Of a stretch of 64,000 nucleotides of DNA, positions 54,591-64,000 are shown one piece after another (positions within the stretch are counted from its first letter, which is position 1; each line of letters opens with the position of its first letter). The translations under genes were made by a program, and so were the position numbers. Source of the DNA: Bugula neritina (taxonomy: Eukaryota; Bryozoa; Gymnolaemata; Cheilostomatida; Bugulidae); the NCBI GenBank assembly GCA_964035545.1, contig OZ037767.1, positions 6,810,207 to 6,874,206 on the forward strand, in the 5' to 3' direction. The notes beneath the pieces were generated by a model. It had not been told where the DNA came from. It searched no databases and saw nothing but the letters and a program-made list of their open reading frames with translations.

Positions 54591-56801
54591 CTAAGTCACT
54601 ACTGTACTTGCATACAATATTATCTCTCTATTCCACTGAGTACACCCTAAAGTCTTCACTTTCATCATTCCACACGATTCAACGAGAAACGTATCAATAA
54701 ATGAGGTCACATTTTCTCTATTAGTCAGCTTATCATAATGACTGAAAGGAGGCTGATGCAGCCTTTTAGCTCTTCTCACAGCATTTCGATAACATTTCCA
54801 TGGCTGAGTTTCAAGTATCAAATAGATGCATGAGTTAGCCAACATAGTTAAGAACTCCTTCAACCCCCCATCCCCGTGGTTTATATGAATCCACAGAGTA
54901 ACTGAGAAACAAAATATAACAGAGTAACGAGTCTCTAAGCCTGCCACTACTGGAAGGGAGTCAGTCATTACATCTCGTTGCTGGAAAGTGACCTGCAATG
55001 TATGGAACTCGGTCTAAAATATTTGTTTTAAGATTATATATAACATAGTTTATATAAACATTATATCTCATGTTTTCATTCATATAAGAGCCACTGGTTG
55101 TAAACCCTTAATGTAAAAGCTAGTACCCCTGGCTATGCTAGCAACTGGCTTTGAAGTTTTTTGCTCAAAGTAAGAGTGATCATGACTTGATGTCCTTTCT
55201 GACATTTCCGAAGACCATTCCGGAATGAAACTTACGACTTAGAGTCTTAGACTTTTGGAGCTTACTGGGCCAGCGCCCTAACTATGCTGGCCTCATTCCA
55301 TAAATACTATAAACTAACTCAAAAACTTGAAATACACCAGAAGCTACTATCTCAGTAAAGTTAACTCTGTTTTGTTCTACTTTTGGTTACAAAATATTCC
55401 AACTAACAAAGCTTATTTATTAAAATATCATTTATAAGCCAAATACATTTATTTATGAGAGAATTCTTCAAACAGTATAATTGCATTGGGAGGCAAGTAA
55501 GTACAGTAAATAAATACATCTGCTTATTATATAAAAATCGGTTGAAATCGGGTGAAAATAAAACTAATTTCAGTATACCTGCTATTTACCTGTTTGAACT
55601 GTTCATAATATTTATTGCTAGCGCATTTAATCAACTCTGGGTCAATATCAACTCCAACAATATCAACAGGGACTGGTGCAAAAATCTGGCTCAGCCACTG
55701 CCAAATATTGATAGTCAAATCCTAAAATAAAATAGAATTGAACATAGGCTCCAACAGATGAGATAATTTCATAAAATTATTTAATTCCATTATTTAAAAC
55801 CAACTTCATAATATCAAAATCAAACCTCACTAATATATACTTATAGCATACCAGTTTCAAGAATCTGTCTTACCCACTCATTGCAATCAGCTATAAGTTA
55901 TAAGCCAATTTTAGTAGTAATTTATAAGTACAGTTGAACTTTATGTTCATTTTATCAGCATTATTTTATCAGCGTTTAATTTTAGTTCAACCAAAAAGTT
56001 TAAATAAAACCAAAAATACTAACTCTAACACTAATAGCATTAGCAATATCTTAAAGTTAATGATAACCTATATTTATACTAATACTTATAGCCTATAACT
56101 ATAAGTATAACTATAAGTATTAATATCATTGATAAAATAAATACACGAACTAACTCGAAGAGATCATCACACTGGACTGTTCTAGATTTATAATACCAAA
56201 GGGTTAACCTCACACTGCCCTAGACTAGAGGGAGGAAGGGGTGTACCACATATGAGTAATATTTTACACAGTTATTGGCCAATAGTCATACAGTTAGTAC
56301 TGGCTGGGCTGTATTGACTGGGCAGGAACCTAATAGTAATCCTCACCCTGGCTATGTGGATATTTCTGAATTATTGCCTTGAAGTTGATAATCATAATGA
56401 TTGTGACCAATTAAATTTAATAATTCATAATTGTAAGAATTATACAGATACTCATACTGATACCAAACTTTGAAGTGATACTTATACTGATAGTGCTAGT
56501 AGACGTGGTACCCGAAGTCGAGCTCGAATTCAAAATGAAAAACTTAAACTAAAAAGCAAAACTAAAAGTAAAATAAAAAGCTTCAGCTTGAGCTTGAGCT
56601 TCAGTTTAAGTTTCTCACCCCAGTGTTGCAACCAATATCCAGAGTTTTTATTGAGCTGTGTTGAACTATGCTTTTTAAATCATTTTTCGATAAGTTTCTT
56701 ACAAACTTCATACGCTCTTGGGGTGGATTGAACTTGTAGTAGTCAGGGAAATTGCCAAATTTAGCTGCACCTGGTTCTTGCTTGGGCATTGGGTTTTCCA
56801 T
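54591..56801 (-). CDS. BCDIN3D: BCDIN3D RNA 5'-monophosphate methyltransferase
   Basis: Role (family knowledge): an AdoMet-dependent methyltransferase that caps the 5'-monophosphate of cytoplasmic tRNA-His, and has also been reported to act on some pre-miRNAs. Three exons, all joined in phase 0: 56801-56619 (ATG), 55721-55590, 54992-54591 (TAG); 238 aa, against about 292 in human. Exon 1 has the family signature AAKFGNFPDYYKFNPPQER and the AdoMet motif I LDIGCNTG (54-61). Exon 2 continues with the acidic AdoMet-binding strand IVGVDIDPELIKCA. Exon 3 has QQRDVMTD, the Bin3-type FCFSVTLWIHINHGDGGL motif, and LETQPWKCYRNAVRRAKRL. All motifs are present, so it is probably functional. The protein is shorter mainly at the N-terminus and between motif I and exon 2. 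It is head to head with SWT1, 2.2 kb apart. Confidence 0.94.
56085..56125. repeat. TATAAGTATAACTA tract in BCDIN3D intron 1
   Basis: Short run of ATAACTATAAGTATAACTAT repeats, of the same general type as the other TAAGTA tracts. Confidence 0.6.
56534..56612. repeat. AAACTAAAAGTAAAA / AGCTTGAGCTTCAG simple repeat at a BCDIN3D donor
   Basis: An AAAACTTAAACTAAAAAGCA-type tract, then AGCTTGAGCTTGAGCTTCAG, immediately downstream of the exon 1 donor (56618 on the minus strand). Confidence 0.75.
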
Positions 56802-58966
56802 TTTTAGTTTAGCACATTTTTATAGCCCGAGAGTGCACACTCCAGTGAAAAATAGAAGCTAAATGATTGGATGCGTGCAAATGTGGGACTTACTACTTTC
56901 AAAATTGTCTTCTCTTCTTTGCTAATAAAGTAACCATTAACCCTCAAAGATTAGCTAGATTTAACAGCGGGCTGCCAGGTCCGCACGGTTTTCTCCTATT
57001 GTAAATTAACACGATTATTATAACAGAGGCCAATATTTAACTTTATAAATTCGCAGTGATAGTTTTCTTATATATACTTATTACTTATTAGTTTAGTTCA
57101 GTCACACTCACTGCAAGACTATGTCAAAGTTAAAATGTATTACTTACTAGTATTAGTATCAGTGTGCCGTATGGGCGATAGTTGCAGCAACATCAACATA
57201 AACTTGAATATTTTATATTACCGATACCAATAGCCATAGGCATAGCATAGGGCAATAATTGTTGATTTATTCATAATCATAATGATAATGAGTTCATAAT
57301 AATAATCATATCATATAGATTATCATTATGGATATTAAAATTTAAGTTTATTAGTATTACAGAAATTAAAAATTATCAGATTTACTTTAACTTTTACTTT
57401 TAGAATTAGTCAAGTAACGAACGTGATTAATTCATTCAATAATTGAGTGTCATTATGATTATGATCATGGTAATGGTTATGGAATGACATTATCATTATG
57501 ATTATTATTAACTTTTAGTTGGAGTAAAAGTGATTAATTTCAATTTTAACTATTACTGTAACTTTGTAACTATCAGTATAAGACTTGAAATTAACTTAAT
57601 ATAAAATTAAACACAATTATTACTGAACTATAAGAACTACTACTAGAGTAAGAGTTATGAACTATAACTTGAAGTTAAACTATTACTATACTGATACTCA
57701 TAGTCATAGTGATACTGATAGAGTGAATTAGACTAACTCTATGATTATTAATATTGTTAATCATAATGATAAAAAAAAGTTTAAGAATTGAAATATAAAT
57801 ATTCAATGATAGTTACTATTAGAATTATTTACACAATTGTTTTTGTGATTGCTTTTCTTTTGTCGTTGAAATGCGAAAGTGTGGCACTAACTGTAAATGT
57901 AGGACTAAGTGACAGCAATGGTATGAATGTGATGTTAACTATCACTAATTAAATGTTTACTGAACTTAAAAGAGAAAGTCAGAAATGCAATGTGTAAGTA
58001 TAAGAGTAAAAGTAAACGCAAAAGTGATTTCAAATTTTAGAGTTCACCGTTATTAACTGTCCTGAAGCACCCTCAATTGGTAGTAGTTGGTGTCACACTG
58101 AAAGTTAAACTGTTGCTGTCAGTGCTGAGTGTTACTCACTTACTTTTACTGTGACTCACTGTTAACTAGACTGAGATTCAGTCGGTGTTCTGTCATCTAT
58201 TAAAATCTGAAGCAGTAGCTAGTAGTTGCATTCCGTTCAATATCTTCATTAATCTCAGACTTCTCTTGTGCTCTCACTGAATGTGAGTGAAACACTATCA
58301 CATGTCCTTTTACTGACTAACTAAAAGTCTGGGTGTTGTTAATGATTAATCAGCTTATCAGCTAGTCAAACTGGTAGTGTCGTCCATGTTGGTCATATTA
58401 AAGTAGTTGATAGAGAAAGAAATGCTTGCAATTTTTTAAATTTTAATTATAATATTGCTGTCAAAATTTACATTAATTTTATTCTTATTGCCATGATATT
58501 TACTTTTTATTTACTCAATAGCTTACCAATTCAAGTTCAATTTAAAATTGAATATAACTTGTTCAATGGCCTAAAGTTGGTATATCTGGAGTCAATTTGT
58601 CATTGATGTAAATATTCACTCAAAAACATGCATGCAAAAATTTGATTAAATATTGGATACATTGAACTTGGTAATATAGATAACTGTATAACTTTGCTTA
58701 CTCTTAAAAACACCAAAAGTAAATGAATATAAATATATTTTAAAGGTGCGTTCAGATTTTTTTTATAATTTGTTACTCGTTTATACTTAGCCTTATATCA
58801 GGGCTAATTTCTGTTTTTGTATGTCATAAAACTAGAAATATTCGATGATTAGTTTTATTGGTCCTTTTATTTGTTTTTATTTGATACAACATAAATTTTA
58901 TTTGACATATAAAATAATCAAATTGTATCACCTGTCTTTAGTAGCACAAGGAGGTATTACAGAGAC
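56802..58966. other. Divergent intergenic region, BCDIN3D / SWT1
   Basis: Should contain both promoters and the SWT1 5'UTR. AT-rich, with ATCATAATGATAATG-type palindromic tracts around 57245-57320 and 57450-57510, and TAACTATAAG tracts near 57640-57700. No exon recognised. Confidence 0.5.
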
Positions 58967-61900
58967 ATGGAAGATGATTTACCTGCCAACTGGGTTCGGA
59001 AAGAATCCAGGTCTAGACCAGGTCGTTTCTATTTTGCAAATTCTCTAACAGGACAATCAGTATGGCGACGAGATCAAATTTCAAGCAATGAGAAAGTTAA
59101 TAAAAAGGAAATAAATCTTAAAAATGTCAGCAAACAGGTCAATACAGTTGATCAAAATTCAAAGAAATGGAAACCAATTAGTCAAAGTTCTACTTCGATT
59201 AATGACTCTGTTGACAGTGAACCGTCTGCAAGTGTTAAAAAGACTAGTTCAAAAACTCGTTTGGATAAGAAAATACGTGCTAAAAGCTCTTACAGGAAGC
59301 ACAATTTACACCATGGTGACAATTTAGTAGAGCCAGAGAGTGGGCAAAGGTCTAAAACTAAATTTAAAAACCAAAATACGGAGGAAGCCGTTCCTCATGA
59401 ACATTCATCTAGTCAGAACCTACCCCTGGAAACTGCTTCTGAATCTTCTCAACACAGTCAGTCATCTAGCAAAACAAATAATAGTAAAGATGATGCAGGT
59501 AGCAATGATCACTATGCAAGAAATTCTAAGAACATGATTACCAAGTCCACTTCAGAAGAAAGTTCAAATTCTAGAGACCAATCTGAAGGTACTATGCTGT
59601 CTTTAGAATTGCTATTGCTATTTTTTTAGTGATTTGAAACGAAAATATGGCAAATATTGAATAAATACATTTTTCGATACTTTCTTTCAGCCGATTCTAC
59701 TCAGAAGTTGAAAATCGTATTGAAAAGTTCAGCAGCTAAGAAAGTTGCCGAGCAAGTGGAAAAGGTATTGGTTAATTCACACAATTATGTTGTTAGAAAG
59801 ATTGAGTGAGTGGATATTGCTTGTAGGTAGTCATCTCATATTTTGTGGTTTTTACTTTTTTAGTTCTTACTGCTAGGTTTTTGTAGCAAAGATATTAAAT
59901 ATAAAAATGGAGAATCTTTGCTTATATTATCATTGACTTTCATAGTTTGACCAATTAGTGGAGAAGTCAGCACTCAACTCTGAATATATTGACCTGGAAG
60001 GCCCTCTTGGCAGCAAGCATGTGAAAAGCACATTACCACTTATGAAACACACCGGTTTACTCCCTAGCTCTTTGGCATTAAAGTCCAAAAGATATAAGCC
60101 CTTCCCCACAAAGTTTGTATTTATATCTTATCAAAGAGTCTTGTAAAAATTTACTTCTCTTTTTGTAATTATATTCTTACTTGTTGATGTTTTATTTTGA
60201 CCTGCGAATTTATTTGTGTACAGCGTTCAATGATAAAACTTGCTATCATTTTTAGATAACAGTTATTCACTATGTCTCCATGCTTCGAAATATGCGAATA
60301 GATTTTTCATTCGCTGCACGGGACAATGTCAATTGAATCAAACCATAGTCATAGGTTAATTCAAACCACAACTGCAAATCCATCTGTACGAGCATCCCGT
60401 ATGGATTCGTTCGAGCCATAGGAACGTAGTGATTGCAGCTACATGTCATGGTAGTAATGGTTTTCTTTACTTATAGCTTATGTTCTCCTAGTCTCAGACA
60501 GATGACTCAAAATGAAAGAATGAGACGATCTAAAAGTGACACGACGGTTGATAAACAGCGGCCTGATAAACACTCGTCAAGTATCACTCGTAAGACGAAG
60601 CCAAAGAAAGTTCACTGGGATGTAAGTTGTCAGCAATGCTTTATCCTAATAGATTGATGAAAAACTTGTTACCATCACTTTTAAAAGTTATAAATGGAAT
60701 AGTTTTCATACTGATAGAGGATATAAAAAGCATGATCGAAATATTGAATCTATAATTGTGGCACATTTTGTATAATAAGAAAAAGTTTGAACTATAAAGT
60801 TAACGGTGATATGCTATATTACATTTTCTCCATATCTCAGAAAACAACTTGTCAGGAATGTATATTATGTAGGCTTTAAATTAATGAATAATGTTATAAC
60901 TAGAAAATTTTTGTAGTGCAAGCGTTGCACAGAGCCTTACAGCGCAGTATATCATATAGCAAATATTGAGCTAACGTAGTTTATAGAAACTTGCTTATAC
61001 ATGTATAGTTTACGGGCAGCTCTGTGTAATGTGATTTGACCCTATTTATAATATTGTTTTTTTCAATAGTGTGGTGTGGAAATGAATTATGTTCTTTGCA
61101 TTGTTCACATCTTATAGGACAATGTAACATGTGCACAGATAAAATCATGCTGCTTGAGCTATATTTGTGGTCAAAGAAAGAAAAAAGTTGCTTCAGCATG
61201 CAAGTGTACAGATATAGAGAAGCTTTTGCATCTTGGTACACCATATTTAAATGTTGCTAACTTTCCATTTTTCATTATTGATATCATATTATTTATCCTA
61301 ATTTTTTCTATTGGCAGTTTCAACTGCTTTATTAAGTCGGCTACTCTTTTTTCCGCAACTGAATTTAGCCTTAGTTCTAGCTGTTATTTCACTTTTAGGT
61401 CTCTCCAGATTCTACCAAGAAATCTCCTTCCGAGGAAACAGTTGGCGAAGAAGATTCTGGTAATTATCCCCACATATTTTAGTCAAACATTTTCCTTATT
61501 ATTGTTTCCTGCATTAATTTATCTTTAATGCACGCTGGCAAGTCATTTGTGTATCGTTGCAATTAATGATCTTGAGCACTGAAATATGAGTAAGAGAGCT
61601 AAAATAAATCTATTAGCTTACCAAGTCACATCATAGCAACAACAATGAGTCATTTCAAGTCAATGAAAATTGACCTGAGCTGACCTGTTGACCTGGAAAT
61701 ATTAGATGCAATGAAGATCAGTTCTATAGTGCAGCAGACGCTGAGCTAAACAAAAGCATCATCAGCTCGTGAGCCACTATCTTGAATTAATTCAAGACAA
61801 AATTCATTTTTGTTTGCGCAAAATTCATTTTGAAACCAATATGTTCGAGCAAACTACCCTGAAGTTGCATTTAGTTAATAGTCAAGATAATAATGAATAA

Positions 61901-63726
61901 TGTGTCAGAGATTCTTTAAATAGACTCTGGTAGTCTAAACTGGTTTTTGAAGATGTGTATTTGTCAGAAGAATGTGCTGCAGTAACATCATTTCTTTTTC
62001 TAGTGTCTACGCATTTCCCTGCCACTCAATGCGACGTAGCTCCAACCACAGCGGTGACCTGGCAGTCTCGCTCGCCCCCTCCTAGCTCTGTCCCAGCCGA
62101 CGTCCATCGTATAATCAACTTCTCACGTGAAGATGACTGGGACATGATGTCAGATGACGGTGAAGATTATGACAACAGTATTGTCTCATTTGACCTCTAC
62201 TCCGATGTCGTCATGGCAAGCATGTCTCAAGAGGATGTCGGGACTCAGAGCTCAATGTCGGCTAACTTAACTCTCGATAGAGAGGTAAGACTCTGCTCAA
62301 ATTACTCATTTTACTCTATTTAGTACATAGCAAATTATGACTATAGATTAAAGTTTGCTCAAATTCATAAGAATTTCAACTATGCACAACAAAAAGGCAA
62401 GGAGGGGGTTCTGCAACATTTAGTCAAAATGCCATTGTCAGTTTTCGGAAAAAATAACAGAAAAACATAGAAAATTAAGCTGAATTAGAAAAGCAAAACT
62501 TTGAATATTTAGTTGTATTTGTTGATATTTTATTAGTTTAGACTTTAGAGCATACACATTAGCAGCTAAATCATAAAAACTAGCTAAAACCTAGAGATAT
62601 TGAGCGTGTACTAAATTAAGTAAAATGATCTGTGTTAAAATCTACCATTTCTTTTCTTCATCAGTAGTTGTACCTCTTGGCATTGGGTGATGTCAATGAA
62701 TGGTGGTTTAATGTTGTAGCCAAAGGTGTTCGTGGTGATAGACACGTGTAGCATGGGGAATTTGAGCTCTCTTATTGGTGTCCAGTACTTACTAATTGCT
62801 GACGATGATTCAGGTAGGGAGTGTTTGCCTTTACTAGCATTCTCTACTACCTGAATATTTCCTCTACAGGAAGGATAACTCTAGTAACGAATATTTGAAT
62901 TCTCTGTAATTATTTTAAGTCTTTAGTTTTGTTCTATAAGGTTTTTGTATTAGTTTGTATTGAGGTGCAGTATATGGTGATTATGCCCTGTATGAGATTG
63001 AACTACAGCTCTATTCTTAGCTCATTACCAAATAAGAAATGTTGGTAATTGCTGATACTTACAGAGGAGATGGTAGAGTACAGTCTACACAAACTAATCA
63101 TACCATGGCAAGTATTACAGGAGCTGGATATTCTCAAAGATAACAAAAATGGAACCTTCTCTTCTTCGAAACAGAACAAAGCTCAAAAGTATGCATGCTC
63201 TGCTTTCTCTTTGCAAGCTGTTTTAATTCAGTTTTTATTTAGTTGAAATAATTGTGTAATATTCTCTAGGAGCTCGTTATCACCACTTTCTGGCGCGAAA
63301 AAGCCAAAGGGGAAGTATGTTAAGAAATTTATTCCAAAGTGTCTTATTATTTCACACAAATTACATTCTTCCATCAGCTAATCAATGGTTTCAGCTGTTC
63401 AGTTCTCAACTAATACTTATCATCTTTGTGCTGTTTGTCAATGAACACAATAAATGTTCAATTTAATCTTTTAGTACTCAAAAGTCAAAGCATGTAATGG
63501 TATGTAACGAAGAAGCATCAAAGTTAGCCTTACAATTTATTTTATATTAGATCATAATATGTATGTTTTAGAATAGCTAAATTCATTTACAACGAACTAC
63601 AGAACAGATCGTCTAAGGTAAAGCTGCAGTCCCATATTGATGACGCTGCCGAAGTTGAAGGGTTTAGAATTCAGACCGCTGACGATCATATTATCAAATG
63701 TTGCCTCACTTTGCAAAAAAAAGTTG
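58967..63726 (+). CDS. SWT1: Transcriptional protein SWT1 (WW + PIN nuclease), 5' part
   Basis: Role (family knowledge): a nuclear PIN-domain endonuclease in quality control of mRNPs at the nuclear pore, genetically linked to TREX in yeast. Ten exons: 58967-59588 (ATG), 59691-59764, 59946-60142, 60477-60621, 61399-61459, 62004-62284, 62720-62813, 63065-63188, 63270-63314, 63572-63726; it continues past the window. The N-terminus has a WW-type domain (LPANWVRKESRSRPGRFYF, Trp9 and Trp33), then a long Ser/Lys/Asn-rich linker, an acidic segment (REDDWDMMSDDGEDYD) and the start of the PIN domain: VFVVIDTCSM with the first catalytic Asp, LIIPWQVLQELD, and TADDHIIKCCLTLQKK, aligned with the human SWT1 PIN core. 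The exon 3 donor (60143, GTAAAA) and exon 4 are the weakest links. The second half of the PIN domain and the C-terminus are outside. Confidence 0.86.
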
Positions 63727-64000
63727 GTTAGTGACCAAATCTTTCAGCATGTCATATCTGCCAATATCTTTTGATTTTAGGTTTATTATTCTAGTTATCT
63801 AAGTTTAAATTTTCAAGAAGTTAAAAACTTGCTATCAAATTTTGCTATCAAAATAATTTTAATTCCATGCTTAGCAAAAGCTTTTTAAACTGCCTCTTTA
63901 TTTAATTAATTTGCTTAGTTTGTGTTTGTAACTTTTCATCATGACAAGCTTTTCTTAGTTATATCTTATGAATAATAAACATATATTTAATTCAATACTG
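63727..64000 (+). other. SWT1 intron at the window edge
   Basis: Starts with a GTTAGT donor after exon 10. No further exon is seen before the edge. Confidence 0.6.

Noticed and set aside
54591-54998. Minus-strand ORF as a separate single-exon methyltransferase gene
   Set aside because: It is the last exon of BCDIN3D; the AdoMet motif I and N-terminal signature are on two upstream exons joined in phase.
61119-61235. Cys-rich open segment (CAQIKSCCLSYICGQRKKK...CKC) in SWT1 intron 4, after a good TTATAG acceptor
   Set aside because: Including it as an exon ending at the GGTACA donor shifts the phase and brings stops in exon 6, while joining exons 4 and 5 directly keeps the frame.
63475-63499. 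Possible 25-nt SWT1 microexon between exons 9 and 10
   Set aside because: Its phase does not fit exon 10 with its good donor. Exon 9 joins exon 10 directly in phase and matches the PIN-domain alignment.
1-64000. CRISPR arrays, bacterial operons, riboswitches
   Set aside because: The window is clearly eukaryotic; the tandem repeats lack spacer structure and no such element was seen.

Overview
This window comes from an AT-rich, intron-rich animal nuclear genome. The genes match metazoan housekeeping families (SECISBP2, GCC1, PPP1R14, BCDIN3D, SWT1, a galactose 3-O-sulfotransferase). Introns are short to medium, with GT..AG borders. A marine invertebrate, perhaps a spiralian, would fit, but the sequence does not settle the phylum. 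Every exon model below was built by eye from homology, splice borders and reading phase.

Layout. 1-4001 (+): 3' part of the SECIS-binding protein gene SECISBP2/SECISBP2L. 5637-10873 (-): an unrecognised eight-exon gene for a Ser/Asp-rich protein of about 377 aa. 14100-15632 or further (-): a Golgi-type galactose 3-O-sulfotransferase, with a dead non-LTR retrotransposon relic in its 5' intron. 18530-37732: a nested transposon cluster. A decayed jockey/CR1-like LINE (-) was hit by a TA-flanked DNA element (28297-29613) and a Ty3/gypsy element A (19082-26594). A second Ty3/gypsy copy, B (30228-37732), sits at or beside its 5' end. A and B are near-identical in coding sequence, each has LTR pairs identical by eye, a tRNA-Leu primer binding site, a -1 gag/pol frameshift signal and an accessory ORF3 encoding a zinc-finger-like protein. 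39063-44508 (-): complete 13-exon GCC1 (golgin GCC88). 47016-52041 (+): complete four-exon PPP1R14-type PP1 inhibitor. 54591-56801 (-): complete three-exon BCDIN3D RNA methyltransferase. 58967 to the right edge (+): 5' part of SWT1, with a WW domain and the first half of the PIN nuclease domain.

The host genes are functionally unrelated (selenoprotein translation, glycan sulfation, trans-Golgi tethering, phosphatase control, RNA methylation, nuclear RNA quality control), so this is an ordinary gene neighbourhood. The unusual material is (a) the accessory zinc-finger ORF and frameshift signal of the young gypsy family, (b) the TA element with many internal copies of its terminal motif, (c) a tandem repeat whose units each resemble the SECISBP2 3' splice site, (d) inverted repeats flanking a 42-nt exon of PPP1R14, and (e) a possible first exon of the sulfotransferase lying antisense inside a LINE relic.
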